Position numbers and translations under genes: made by a program
In this document: positions 1-8,863 of the stretch, piece after piece
Layout: every line of letters begins with the position of its first letter
Position numbering within the stretch: the stretch's first letter is position 1
Notes under the pieces: generated by a model
Told to the model about the DNA's origin: nothing
Database searches by the model: none
Seen by the model: the letters and a program-made list of their open reading frames with translations, nothing else
NCBI GenBank assembly: GCA_031286695.1
Contig: JAITTY010000015.1
Span: 1-48,591 of the forward strand
DNA length: 48,591 bases
Origin: Sphingobacterium sp.
GTDB taxonomy: Bacteria > Bacteroidota > Bacteroidia > Sphingobacteriales > Sphingobacteriaceae
Reading direction: 5' to 3'

Positions 1-14
1 AAAGGCTTTTTCTG

Positions 15-99
15 CGGAGAGTGAGGGATTCGAACCCCCGAACCTGTGACAGTTAACGGTTTTCAAGACCGCCGCATTCGACCACTCTGCCAACTCTCC
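15..99 (-). tRNA. tRNA-Ser (anticodon TGA)
   Basis: The minus strand folds into a class II tRNA of 85 nt. It has a 7-bp acceptor stem (GGAGAGT with ACTCTCC), discriminator G, a T-arm with GGTTCGAATCC and a long variable arm typical of serine tRNAs. The anticodon loop reads TTGAAAA, giving anticodon TGA for UCN codons. CCA is not encoded. A consensus promoter lies directly upstream. Confidence 0.96.
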
Positions 100-103
100 G
101 CGA

Positions 104-134
104 CAAAAGTAGAAATTCTGAATAGATTTACAAA
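104..134 (-). promoter_or_regulatory. Bacteroidota-type promoter of tRNA-Ser
   Basis: Read on the minus strand: TTTG (131-134), exactly 19 nt, then TACTTTTG (104-111). This matches the Bacteroidota housekeeping sigma consensus TTTG-N19-TAnnTTTG. The -7 box ends 5 nt before the mature tRNA 5' end, so the primary transcript would start almost at the tRNA. Confidence 0.85.
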
Positions 135-194
135 ACTTATTTCCTTAAGCTAACCTTAGCGTTTGAAAATGAGCTAGATTATTTTTAGAACAGC

Positions 195-1079
195 CTATGC
201 TTGGATAATTTCATGGCAGTGTTTTCTGATGTTAGCGGCTATCTTATCTATAGGCAAATCATCTTGATCGATACCAAAAGGCTCTTCAATGGATTCGCCA
301 ATTAATTCAAGGGAGGCTAAAACATATAAAATGAAAGGCACAGCAATCACAACAAAATAACCTATAGAAAAAACATATCCTACGGGAAGTGTCATGGTAT
401 AAAAGATGATGAACTTTTTGATAAATGCACTATAGGCTAACGGGATCGGGGTGTTTTTAATACGTTCACATGCACCACAAAGGTGTGTCATAGCAATAAT
501 TTCCTCATTCAGTATAATAAGTTGGTCGCCGCTTATTCTACCCTCTTTATATAACTCATTGATTTTTTGAAAGATCATGGTAGAAACTTGGTTCGGACCA
601 TGTTTTTTATTATCCAAAGCCTTTAACTCAGGGTGTTCGTTTTCGTCGAGCATAAACTTGGTGTAATCCGATCTTAAAAAATCGTATAAAGTTTCAGCGA
701 ATAGCGGGATTGCTTTTCTGAAAAAACTACGATTCACTTTGTCATCTACATCCAGCATAGCATTGAGTTTGTACGAAAGGGCTCTACTAACATTGGTCAA
801 TGTACCCCATTGTTTTCGGGCTTCCCACCAGCGATCATAAGCCGTATTTGTCCGGAATACCAGTAAAAGCGATATAACAAAGCCGAGAAGGTTGTGGACA
901 ATGGTGATGTTTTTGACCCAGCTTTTTTCGTTTAATTTGAGGTATTCCAATTCAAGAAAGGCAATCGTCCAGGAGTAGACGGCTATTAGAATAAGAAAGG
1001 GCAGTAACTTTTTGAAGGTATCTGATTTGTGCAACTTGAAAGTTGCCGAAAGCCAGTCTTTGGGGTTGTATACGATCAT
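195..1079 (-). CDS. Bestrophin-family (UPF0187) membrane channel
   Basis: A 294-residue integral membrane protein of the bestrophin / YneE family, which forms pentameric anion or cation channels. The N-terminal half has a hydrophobic segment around residues 25-45, then the family signature with NTAYDRWWEARKQWG and further helices. Membrane segments recur near the C-terminus, followed by the typical IGESIEEPFG and DDLPID stretch. Length is normal for the bacterial family. The reading frame extends two codons upstream to a TTG, but the ATG at 1079 is the more likely start. It is transcribed divergently from the GH25 gene and appears monocistronic. Its physiological ion and role in this organism cannot be read from the sequence. 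Confidence 0.88.
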   Translation of the reverse strand: MIVYNPKDWLSATFKLHKSDTFKKLLPFLILIAVYSWTIAFLELEYLKLNEKSWVKNITIVHNLLGFVISLLLVFRTNTAYDRWWEARKQWGTLTNVSRALSYKLNAMLDVDDKVNRSFFRKAIPLFAETLYDFLRSDYTKFMLDENEHPELKALDNKKHGPNQVSTMIFQKINELYKEGRISGDQLIILNEEIIAMTHLCGACERIKNTPIPLAYSAFIKKFIIFYTMTLPVGYVFSIGYFVVIAVPFILYVLASLELIGESIEEPFGIDQDDLPIDKIAANIRKHCHEIIQA

Positions 1080-1146
1080 ACACAAAAATATAAATTGTTG
1101 CGAAAATTTTGCGAGTTAATTGCTATTGCCGTAACTTCATCGTCCT

Positions 1147-1995
1147 ATGGCGCAACAGCGATCAAAAAGAAAAAAAACAAGTACAAAAGGAAGTCAAGAT
1201 CGAGAAACCAAGTGGATCTGGATGATAGCGGGGATGCTGGTGTTTTTCCTGTGTCTTGTTGTATGGCACTACCGGGCCGGAATTATCTATTATTTTCGGG
1301 TAGCTACTTCTAAAGACAGGTCACTGACTAAAGAAGCAAAATACGATATTCGAAATATTGAGATTATGAGCAAACACGATGATAAAGTGTTTGGTATTGA
1401 TGTGTCTACCTATCAGGAAGAAATAGATTGGCAAAAGGTAAACACGATCAATGATCATTTTCCCATAGATTTTGTGTTTATTCGGGCCACAATGGGCGAG
1501 AAGGGAATTGATGATAAGTTTAGCCGAAATTGGAGTAAAACTGAAAATAGAGCGATCTTGAGAGGAGCATATCATTATTTTAGACCCAATGAAAACTCGG
1601 TAAAGCAAGCGAAGAATTTTATTCGTAAGGTCAAATTGCGATCTGGCGATCTTCCCCCAGTCTTGGATATTGAGGAGCATCCGAAACAACAATCTATGGA
1701 TAGCTTGAAAGTTGGATTAAAACGTTGGCTTGAGGAAGTCGAAGCCCACTACAAAGTGAAACCAATTCTTTACTCGGGAGATAAGTTTTATAGTGATTTT
1801 TTGGAAAAGGAATTTGCAGCTTATACGCTATGGATTGCAAATTACAACTTTTGGGTTGAGAACCCCAAGGAGCATTGGGCTTTCTGGCAATTTTCGGAAA
1901 AAGGTACTGTACGAGGGATTCAGGGTAATGTGGACTTAAATATTTACAATGGTAAAATTGAGGAATTGGAGAAGTTGCTTATTCCTTTTAAATAG
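1147..1995 (+). CDS. GH25-family lysozyme (N,O-diacetylmuramidase-like), membrane-anchored
   Basis: A 282-residue protein with a basic N-terminus, one transmembrane segment at about residues 23-42, then a glycoside hydrolase family 25 TIM barrel from about residue 82 to the end. Conserved acids are visible: D85 in GIDVSTYQ and D174/E176 in VLDIEE. The C-terminal AFWQFSEKG...GNVDLNIYNG strand is also typical. GH25 enzymes cleave beta-1,4 MurNAc-GlcNAc bonds in peptidoglycan. The single N-terminal helix suggests anchoring on the periplasmic face of the inner membrane, hence a cell-wall remodelling role (inference). It is first in a tight operon with the rhodanese and thioredoxin genes, with only 9 nt to the next start. 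Confidence 0.9.
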   Translation: MAQQRSKRKKTSTKGSQDRETKWIWMIAGMLVFFLCLVVWHYRAGIIYYFRVATSKDRSLTKEAKYDIRNIEIMSKHDDKVFGIDVSTYQEEIDWQKVNTINDHFPIDFVFIRATMGEKGIDDKFSRNWSKTENRAILRGAYHYFRPNENSVKQAKNFIRKVKLRSGDLPPVLDIEEHPKQQSMDSLKVGLKRWLEEVEAHYKVKPILYSGDKFYSDFLEKEFAAYTLWIANYNFWVENPKEHWAFWQFSEKGTVRGIQGNVDLNIYNGKIEELEKLLIPFK

Positions 1996-2004
1996 TAAAA
2001 TAAT

Positions 2005-2736
2005 ATGCGTAGAATTTTTATTACGCTCCTTGGAGCCTGTTTTGTGCTATTCAACAGTCAAACGCAATTACATGCAGAATCGAAATCTTTTCATATAGAG
2101 ATCATGCAAATCGCTTCGGATTTGCCACAGTTGACATTGAAGAAGTTTAAAAAGCTGCGTAAGCAAGCAGATGTTCAAGTTCTCGATACCCGATCAGGCG
2201 ATATTTTTTTGCAGGGATTTGTCCCAAATTCCGTCAATATCGGTTTTAAAGGTCCTTTTGATCGTTTTCTGACACAGGTTTTTCCCAACAAAGACCAAAA
2301 GTTTTTGTTGATTACCGATGTGGAAGATCAAGAGGCCGTCATTGATCATCTATTAAAGTTAGGGTATACCCATATTGTCGGCCTTCTGGAAGGCGGTTTT
2401 GCAACCTGGAAAGATAGCGAAATTGTAAACTCGCTAAGTAATATTAGTGCAGGTGAATTCAAGAAAAGATCAGATCAAGGTCATATTGTGGATGTGAGGA
2501 CGGATAAAGAATTTGCTAATGGACATATTGACAATGCAATGAATATTCCGTTAACAGATTTCGTTAATTTTGGTTCTATGCTTAAGAAAGATGATGCGCA
2601 GCTATATGTTCACTGTCAGTCAGGATACAGAAGTGCTGTAGCTGTTTCTATTTTGAGTGCTAAAGGATTTAAACATGTATGCAATATCCAAGGCGGGTAT
2701 AAAGCATTGCAAGAAGAAGTAAAGGAGAATCAATAA
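2005..2736 (+). CDS. Exported tandem-rhodanese protein (one domain catalytically dead)
   Basis: A 243-residue protein with an N-terminal signal peptide (RRIFITLLGACFVLFNSQ, cleavage near residue 24) and two rhodanese-like domains. The second domain (about 148-240) has the active-site loop HCQSGYRS with catalytic C204. The first domain (about 44-138) has the rhodanese fold signatures, such as VLDTR and GLLEGGFATW. At the loop position it reads LLITDVEDQE, with no cysteine, so it is probably structural or regulatory. Rhodaneses move sulfane sulfur or act on other thiol chemistry. The stop codon overlaps the ATG of the thioredoxin gene by one base, suggesting translational coupling. An alternative lipobox (LGAC at 9-12) lies very close to the N-terminus and is less likely. 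Confidence 0.85.
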   Translation: MRRIFITLLGACFVLFNSQTQLHAESKSFHIEIMQIASDLPQLTLKKFKKLRKQADVQVLDTRSGDIFLQGFVPNSVNIGFKGPFDRFLTQVFPNKDQKFLLITDVEDQEAVIDHLLKLGYTHIVGLLEGGFATWKDSEIVNSLSNISAGEFKKRSDQGHIVDVRTDKEFANGHIDNAMNIPLTDFVNFGSMLKKDDAQLYVHCQSGYRSAVAVSILSAKGFKHVCNIQGGYKALQEEVKENQ

Positions 2737-3032
2737 TGGCTACTTTTGACCAGATTATTCAATCAAATTCGCTGGTTTTGGTGGATTTTTTTGCGACGTG
2801 GTGCGGTCCTTGCCAGACTATGGCGCCGATTTTACAGGATGTAAAGGAATTTTATCAGGAGGATTTGTCCATCATTAAAATCGATGTGGATAAGAATCCA
2901 AAAATTGCTTCGATTTATAAGGTAAGTGGCGTTCCTACTTTTGTGTTGTTCAAAAATGGGCAACAAATATGGCGACAAAGCGGCATGATTCCCAAGATGG
3001 AATTACATAAATTGATCGATCAGGCAAAGTAA
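2736..3032 (+). CDS. Thioredoxin
   Basis: A compact 98-residue thioredoxin fold with the classical active site WCGPC (C23, C26) and the cis-proline loop SGVPTFVLF. There is no signal peptide, so it should reduce disulfides in the cytoplasm. The start codon shares its A with the preceding rhodanese stop (TAATG). The operon ends in a strong terminator immediately after this gene. Whether it is the main thioredoxin (trxA) or an accessory one cannot be decided from this window. Its pairing with an exported rhodanese is compartmentally odd. Confidence 0.93.
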   Translation: MATFDQIIQSNSLVLVDFFATWCGPCQTMAPILQDVKEFYQEDLSIIKIDVDKNPKIASIYKVSGVPTFVLFKNGQQIWRQSGMIPKMELHKLIDQAK

Positions 3033-3073
3033 AAAAATAAGGCGTTCAATCAAATGGAACGCCTTATTTTTTT
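3033..3073 (+). terminator. Rho-independent terminator, bidirectional
   Basis: Stem AAGGCGTTC / GAACGCCTT (3039-3047 with 3057-3065), flanked by an A-run before and a T-run (3067-3073) after. It ends the GH25-rhodanese-thioredoxin operon. The A-run on the other side lets it also serve the minus-strand small gene that ends at 3121. Confidence 0.9.
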
Positions 3074-3120
3074 AATGATTCTCTGGTGTTTTAATAGGTA
3101 GTGTTATATGCACTAAAATA

Positions 3121-3282
3121 TTAAAATTCATCGTCATCATCGAAGTCATCTAATCCTCCAATCGAGTCGATTTCAGGTAAATCGAAATCATCATCGAAAT
3201 CATCATCATCGTCATCAGGACCGTTGAAAGATGCGAATTTTACTTCTTCAAGATCTTCGTTAGCTAAAGTTGCCGTGTTCAT
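3121..3282 (-). CDS. Small highly acidic protein (53 aa), function unknown
   Basis: ATG at 3282 opens a 53-codon frame ending in TAA. The N-terminus MNTATLANEDLEEVKFAS is followed by two aspartate-rich blocks (DDDDDDFDDDFD and DDFDDDDEF) separated by LPEIDSIGGL. Roughly 40% of residues are Asp or Glu and there are almost no basic residues. There is no signal peptide or membrane segment. It is a stand-alone gene, with a terminator behind it and AT-rich DNA in front. The biased yet clean composition argues for a real protein; small acidic proteins of this look occur in related genomes as hypotheticals (from memory). A role in binding cations, basic proteins or RNA polymerase is only a guess. 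Confidence 0.7.
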   Translation of the reverse strand: MNTATLANEDLEEVKFASFNGPDDDDDDFDDDFDLPEIDSIGGLDDFDDDDEF

Positions 3283-3435
3283 AAAATAATACTTTATTGT
3301 TTCTTATTCAATGTTGTAAAATTAGAGAAGAAAACTATTTTTTAAAACTTTTTTTAAAAAAAATATTGAGCTTTATTTTTCTGTTAATCAATGCGTTGAA
3401 TTGTATTTTAAAAATAAAAATTTATTTTATTTTAT

Positions 3436-3996
3436 TTATTCATTTGTTTCGCCAATCGCATTGTCCTCGGTAACGATATCTTTCAATTGGGGGAGATCTC
3501 TTACGCCATTGATTCCGAAGTGATCCATGAACTGCTGGCTTGTTGCATAAAGTAATGGTTTCCCAATACTATCTGCTTTTCCAGCGATTTTGATTAATTT
3601 CTTTTCTAATAACCGTTGAATAGAATAATCGCAGCTGACACCTCTGATCTGCTCCACTTCCAATTTTGTAATAGGTTGCCTATAAGCAATGATAGCAAGT
3701 GTTTCTAAAGCTGATTGACTTAATTTTCGTTTATTGTTATGATTTTGGAGCTGTTGTATCGATTCATGATAAACAGCTTTTGTTAAAAACTGATAAGCGT
3801 TATTGATATAACGTAATTCGAGTACATAGTCTTCATCCTGGTACTTCGTTTCAATTTTTTTAATCAAGTCACGTAATTCATCTCTTGACACTTCGATAGC
3901 CATTGCTTCCTGTAATATCTGTTTGATATCGGCAAGATCGATTCCCTCTGCTGAAGCAAAAATGATTGCTTCAATATTTCTTATGACGTCTTTCAA
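3436..3996 (-). CDS. scpB: Segregation and condensation protein B (ScpB)
   Basis: A 186-residue protein with the two winged-helix domains of ScpB, the kleisin-associated (KITE) subunit of the SMC-ScpAB condensin that compacts and segregates chromosomes. Diagnostic stretches are IEAIIFASAEGI at the N-terminus and LSQSALETLAIIAYRQPIT...IEQIRG-like VEQIRGVSCD in the second domain. The family start is met only by a TTG at 3996; the first in-frame ATG is 30 codons inside. It lies 9 nt behind mqnC and is probably co-transcribed with it. scpA is not in the window. Confidence 0.95.
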   Translation of the reverse strand: MKDVIRNIEAIIFASAEGIDLADIKQILQEAMAIEVSRDELRDLIKKIETKYQDEDYVLELRYINNAYQFLTKAVYHESIQQLQNHNNKRKLSQSALETLAIIAYRQPITKLEVEQIRGVSCDYSIQRLLEKKLIKIAGKADSIGKPLLYATSQQFMDHFGINGVRDLPQLKDIVTEDNAIGETNE

Positions 3997-4005
3997 TGTA
4001 TCGTA

Positions 4006-5130
4006 TTAATAGTTAATGACCTGTTCGACCATATGGGCTGGTAATTCGCGGAATTCGTACTTTTGTGTCCGTAATTGCGGGCTGAATCCAGCTTCTAAAA
4101 TAGCTTCCTGTATTGATTTAGATGTGAACCTATGCGGCGCACCTGCTGCAGAAACGACATTTTCTTCGATCATGATGGAGCCAAAATCATTTGCTCCGGC
4201 ATGCAGACATAATTGTGCCGTACGTTTTCCGACAGTGAGCCAGGAAGCTTGTATGTTTTTGATATTAGGAAGCATAATGCGACTTAAGGCAATCATGCGG
4301 ATATATTCTTCACTTGTTACGTTATTGGTAATACCACGAAGTCTCTTTAAGAGCGTGCCGTCGTCTTGGAAAGGCCATGGGATGAAGGCAATAAATCCAT
4401 GCGATTCCTGTGGTTTTTCGTCCTGTACTTCACGGATCCAAACCAAGTGTTCGAAACGCTCTTCTATTGTTTCGATGTGGCCAAACATCATAGTAGCTGA
4501 GCTTGGTAAATTAATTTTATGGGCAGCGCGCATAACATCTAACCATTCTTTACCGCCGCATTTTCCTTTTGATATAAGACGCCTTACACGATCATTGAGA
4601 ATCTCGGCCCCAGCTCCAGGTAAGGAGTCTAGTCCTGCTTCTTTCAATTGAGCCAATACTTCAATATGGCTCATGTTTTCCAATTTGGAAATGTGCGCAA
4701 TTTCAGGAGGGCCAAGGGAATGTAATTTTAGGGTAGGATAAAGTTCCTTTAATTGCCGGTAAAGGTTTTTGTAAAACTCAAGACCTAAATCCGGATGATG
4801 GCCACCTTGCAGTAGCAGTTGATCGCCACCGTACTTAAAAGTTTCCTCTATTTTTTGCTTGTAGCTTTCGATATCGGTAATGTAACTATCTTCATGCCCA
4901 GGGCGGCGGAAAAAGTTGCAAAATTTGCAATTTGCAATACACACATTCGTGGTATTGACATTTCTGTCGATCTGCCAGGTTACCTTACCATGAGGCACTT
5001 GTATCTTACGCAATTCATTGGCTACGAAAGTCAAATCAGCTGTAGGTGCGTTTTGATATAAAAAAACACCTTCTTCCTTTGATAGGAACTCAAATCGGAG
5101 CGCCCGTTCTAATAAATTACTTACATTCAT
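4006..5130 (-). CDS. mqnC: Cyclic dehypoxanthinyl futalosine synthase (radical SAM)
   Basis: A 374-residue radical SAM enzyme of the futalosine route to menaquinone. It cyclises dehypoxanthinyl futalosine. The 4Fe-4S cysteines C64, C68 and C71 sit in CIANCKFCNF. MqnC is favoured over the paralogue MqnE by FIPWPFQ and by the block with ASWLTVGKRTAQLCLHAGAND followed by FGSIMIEENVV. The frame continues upstream through three TTG codons. The ATG at 5130 is the better start because nothing resembling a ribosome site favours the TTGs. No other mqn gene is nearby, and the gene precedes scpB with a 9-nt gap. It implies menaquinone made from chorismate by the futalosine pathway. Confidence 0.93.
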   Translation of the reverse strand: MNVSNLLERALRFEFLSKEEGVFLYQNAPTADLTFVANELRKIQVPHGKVTWQIDRNVNTTNVCIANCKFCNFFRRPGHEDSYITDIESYKQKIEETFKYGGDQLLLQGGHHPDLGLEFYKNLYRQLKELYPTLKLHSLGPPEIAHISKLENMSHIEVLAQLKEAGLDSLPGAGAEILNDRVRRLISKGKCGGKEWLDVMRAAHKINLPSSATMMFGHIETIEERFEHLVWIREVQDEKPQESHGFIAFIPWPFQDDGTLLKRLRGITNNVTSEEYIRMIALSRIMLPNIKNIQASWLTVGKRTAQLCLHAGANDFGSIMIEENVVSAAGAPHRFTSKSIQEAILEAGFSPQLRTQKYEFRELPAHMVEQVINY

Positions 5131-5560
5131 CAACAACAAATATAAGGAGCTTTTAACTTATTTGAGCCTATTTGTGGAATATTTGACAATGCTGGTTGAT
5201 TTTAGACAAAGGTTCCGAAGACCGAAAACGAAAAGATGTAATTGTGTAACAATTGCATTGCAATTTAGCTTAGTGTATAAAATACAATAACTTGATTTAT
5301 AGTGCTTTGTGAATTAATTAAGATTTTTCCTTTTTTTTTACATTTATTATTCTTTACATTTATTTAACAGATTTTAACATTTCTGGGAAATAACCAAATT
5401 AGGAAAAAAAATGAATAACCAAGGGTGCTGAACACGGTGACGATATCGCATTGTTGTCGTCAGACCTAAAAAAATGACCAAAAACTTAAATAAACCAATA
5501 TCAACTAAAACAACTAAAGAATAAACATAAATTTTTTTAAACCACCTATTTAGTAAAATT
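5131..5560. other. 430-bp AT-rich divergent intergenic region (mqnC / susC)
   Basis: No convincing gene. It holds the divergent control regions of mqnC and susC. Two adjacent palindromes are visible: AATTGT-gta-ACAATT (5240-5254) and AATTGCA-t-TGCAATT (5251-5265). Two near -7 boxes TACATTTA occur at 5339-5346 and 5355-5362. A 16-codon frame (5474-5524) is lysine-rich and not credible as a gene. No hairpin terminator was found. Confidence 0.6.
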
Positions 5561-8500
5561 ATGATGAAAAAAACGGACAAAAATTGCTGTTTTGATCTCA
5601 TATTGGGCCAAAAGTTCAATAAGAGGTTTCTGCTTATGAGTTCTCTTCTCATTGGGGGAGGAATGACCACTCATGGATTTGCCAGTGGATTGACCAGCTA
5701 TGGCAGGGTTGAAGTCGTTTCATTAATGAAAACCAAAAGCGTACAACAGACGCCTATCAAAGGAGTTGTAAAAGATGCGGCTACAGGACAGGGGATTACT
5801 GGGGTATCTATCAAAGTCAAGGGGAGTAGCAACGGGACATCGACAGATGAAAACGGTGCATTTACCATCCAGGGAAAAGTCGGTGATGTGCTTGTGGTCA
5901 GTTATATCGGTTATAAAAGTACTGAGGTAACTGTTTCTTCGAAAGCTGATCTAGCGATTTCGTTAAGTGGTTCTGAAGATGCCTTGGACGAGGTTGTTGT
6001 CACAGGTTATTCAACGCAGCGTAAAAAAGATTTGACAGGATCTGTTGCTGTAGTGAATACAGACCAACTGAAGACTACTCCCGCAGCAAGTGCGGTAGAA
6101 TCACTTCAGGGACGTGCTGCTGGTGTTCAGGTTGTTACAGATGGCGCGCCAGGAGCTACGCCAGCCATTAAAATTCGTGGTTATAGTACAATTAATAATA
6201 ATGAACCGCTTTATGTCATTGATGGGGTGCCTTATGAAGGAAAGCTGAGCTGGTTAAATCAAAATGATATTGAATCCATGCAAGTACTAAAAGATGCATC
6301 TGCGGCTTCAATATATGGATCGCGCGCGAATAATGGTGTCATAATTGTAACTACGAAAAGCGGTCGGTCAGGAAGTAAACCACAAATTAATTTTGACGCT
6401 TATTACGGGGTGCAAGTGCCAAATAGCGGTCGATTCCCTAAGATGTTGAGTCCTCAACAAATATTAGCTTTAAATAACAAACTAAATGGAGAGAATAATG
6501 TACTTCCAGACTATTTAATAGCAGGAAGTAAAATTGGAGCTGATGTCACCGCAAGTGACGCAGATATGTCAAAATATAAATACGCAGATAATAAAGAAGA
6601 ATTTTACCAAATTACAAAAGCAAATAAAGCAGGTACCGATTGGTTTAAAGAATTAAGCCAGAACGCACCGACACAGTCGTACCAATTAAGTACCGTTGGT
6701 GGGGGAGAAAATGCCTCTTATGCCGTATCCGGTGGGTATTTGGGACAGAAAGGAACTGTAATTCATACGGGTTTCGAGCGTTTCAATGTCCGTTCAAATA
6801 CTAATTTTTCTACTTTTAATAAGAAACTCCGTTTCGGAGAAAATATGCAATATAGTTTTACTAAAGGACATGGAATAGGTGTAAATACAAATACGGCAGG
6901 AGATTATATTGGAGAAGGTAGTGCTATAGGTTTTGCTTATCGTATCAAAAATATTATCCCTGTGTACGATGAAGGAGGACATTTTGCGGGATCAAGAGGT
7001 GGATGGGGAAATGGGGAGAACCCTGTTGCGATCGCATACCGAGCAAAAGATGATGTCAGTAAAAGTAATTTGTTTTTTGGCAATGCCTTTGGTGAATATG
7101 ACATTTTAAAAGGATTGACATTCAGGACAAGTTTCGGTATTAAATACGAAAATTATTATTCGCTGGATTACACTTATCCAAATCTGGAATTTACCGAGGG
7201 TAGTGCTAACAACGGTATAACAGAAACTTCTGGTTATAATACAGAGTGGACTTGGACTAATACATTGAATTATAAGGCTAATTTCAATGATGTTCATAAT
7301 TTAAATGTTTTGTTAGGCTCCGAGGCTATTGATAATTCTTATCGTCAAGTTCAGGGAAAAGGCAATGATTATTTCATCACAGATAACTTAGATTATTTTT
7401 ATGTCAGCTCAGGAAGTAAGAAATCTGGGGAGAGTGAAGGTAATTTTGGTTCCTTATATTCTCTTTTTGGAAAGGTAGACTATTCATATAAAGATCGCTA
7501 CTTATTAAGTGCAACTGTCAGAAGAGATGGTTCTTCCAATTTTGGGCCGAAAAATAAATATGGTACATTTCCTGGAGCAAGTGCAGCCTGGCGTTTATCT
7601 CAAGAAGAATTTATGAAAAATGTATCCTGGTTGAACGACTTGAAATTCAGGGTAGGTTATGGTATTACCGGAAACCAAAGAATTCCATCATTTCAATATT
7701 TAAAAAGATATCAATTGTCTCAAAATTCTTCTTCTTATCCAATTGGAGGCAGTCTTGTTAGTGGTATGTGGGTAAGTGACTACAATAATGAAAACGTTAA
7801 ATGGGAACAAGTGAAATCCTTAAATTTAGGTTTAGATTTTTCTTTATTCGAAGGTAAGATAGATGGTACATTTGATTGGTATAATAAGAAGACGTCCGAT
7901 ATGCTTTTCGCGTTACCGCTTACAGCAACAGCTGCAGGGAGAGGAAATTCACCATATATAAATATAGGTGATATGCGGAACAAGGGGATTGAATTCTCCC
8001 TTAATTATCACCATCAGCAAAAGGATCCAGATAAATTTAACTTTGATTTAGGTGTTAATTTCTCGAAAAATAAGAATGAAATTATTTCTTTGGCACCGGG
8101 AGTTGATGAGGTTGTATATGGGGCATTCCGAAGCATGGAGACTTCAATCATGAGAAAAGGCCAGCCATTTGGTGCCTTCTACGGCTTTAAAGTAGCCGGC
8201 ATTTACCAGAATGCGGATGAACTAACTAAGTATCCAGGGTATACAGATGCTCGGGTAGGTGGTTTTCGGTTTGAGGATGTAAATAATGATGGCGTTATTG
8301 ATGCTAACGATAGAACAATCATTGGTTCTCCACATCCTGACTTTACATATTCGTTGAATTTTAACGCGACATATAAAAATTTCGATCTAATGATGTATTT
8401 CTATGGTTCTCAAGGGAATCAAAATTATGAAGCAACTCGTTATTTCACGGATTTCGGCGTGTTTGATGGACAAAAGAGTGTTCGTATTTTGGACGCATGG

Positions 8501-8845
8501 AGTACAGAAAATACAGGAAGTATGATTCCTTCTCAAACGAAAGAAAAGGTTTCAGCCAATGAATATGCTTCATCGACCTATTACATCCAAGATGCTAGCT
8601 TTTTAAAAATGAAGAATTTGCAGATAGGATATAACTTTAAAACTGATAAGTTGTTTGGGGCAGATAGTAGTGTTAAAAAGTTGCGTGCTTATTTTGGAGT
8701 AACCAATTTGTTTACGATTACAAAATATGAAGGTTTGGATCCTGAAGTTACTGCTACACCATCGAAATATCCTGCTTTAGGAGTGGATTTTGGTGTATAC
8801 CCACAATCTAGACAATACATGTTAGGCATTAGTATGGGCTTTTAA
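5561..8845 (+). CDS. SusC/RagA-family TonB-dependent outer-membrane transporter
   Basis: A 1094-residue outer-membrane porter. After a basic leader and hydrophobic export segment (about 23-42) comes a carboxypeptidase-regulatory-like beta-sandwich (about 68-142: IKGVVKDAATGQGITGVSIKVKG in part). Next are the TonB box region DEVVVTGYSTQ, a plug domain with LQGRAAGVQV and the YVIDGVPY...VLKDASAASIYGSRANNGVI signatures, and a 22-strand barrel ending in an aromatic F. SusC proteins import oligosaccharides or peptides captured by their SusD lipoprotein, using TonB energy. The SusD gene follows after 18 nt. No glycosidase, sulfatase, sigma/anti-sigma or hybrid regulator is adjacent, so the substrate is not indicated. 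The export signal is longer than usual; the next in-frame Met codons fall within it. Confidence 0.96.
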   Translation: MMKKTDKNCCFDLILGQKFNKRFLLMSSLLIGGGMTTHGFASGLTSYGRVEVVSLMKTKSVQQTPIKGVVKDAATGQGITGVSIKVKGSSNGTSTDENGAFTIQGKVGDVLVVSYIGYKSTEVTVSSKADLAISLSGSEDALDEVVVTGYSTQRKKDLTGSVAVVNTDQLKTTPAASAVESLQGRAAGVQVVTDGAPGATPAIKIRGYSTINNNEPLYVIDGVPYEGKLSWLNQNDIESMQVLKDASAASIYGSRANNGVIIVTTKSGRSGSKPQINFDAYYGVQVPNSGRFPKMLSPQQILALNNKLNGENNVLPDYLIAGSKIGADVTASDADMSKYKYADNKEEFYQITKANKAGTDWFKELSQNAPTQSYQLSTVGGGENASYAVSGGYLGQKGTVIHTGFERFNVRSNTNFSTFNKKLRFGENMQYSFTKGHGIGVNTNTAGDYIGEGSAIGFAYRIKNIIPVYDEGGHFAGSRGGWGNGENPVAIAYRAKDDVSKSNLFFGNAFGEYDILKGLTFRTSFGIKYENYYSLDYTYPNLEFTEGSANNGITETSGYNTEWTWTNTLNYKANFNDVHNLNVLLGSEAIDNSYRQVQGKGNDYFITDNLDYFYVSSGSKKSGESEGNFGSLYSLFGKVDYSYKDRYLLSATVRRDGSSNFGPKNKYGTFPGASAAWRLSQEEFMKNVSWLNDLKFRVGYGITGNQRIPSFQYLKRYQLSQNSSSYPIGGSLVSGMWVSDYNNENVKWEQVKSLNLGLDFSLFEGKIDGTFDWYNKKTSDMLFALPLTATAAGRGNSPYINIGDMRNKGIEFSLNYHHQQKDPDKFNFDLGVNFSKNKNEIISLAPGVDEVVYGAFRSMETSIMRKGQPFGAFYGFKVAGIYQNADELTKYPGYTDARVGGFRFEDVNNDGVIDANDRTIIGSPHPDFTYSLNFNATYKNFDLMMYFYGSQGNQNYEATRYFTDFGVFDGQKSVRILDAWSTENTGSMIPSQTKEKVSANEYASSTYYIQDASFLKMKNLQIGYNFKTDKLFGADSSVKKLRAYFGVTNLFTITKYEGLDPEVTATPSKYPALGVDFGVYPQSRQYMLGISMGF

Positions 8846-8863
8846 TTTAAAAAATTTAGCGAA

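Noticed and set aside
4016..4651. 211-codon plus-strand frame opposite mqnC
   Set aside because: It lies wholly antisense to a confidently identified gene and has no recognisable domain.
5474..5524. 16-codon frame before susC as a leader peptide
   Set aside because: Lys/Asn/Thr-rich by base composition, with no adjacent attenuator hairpin.
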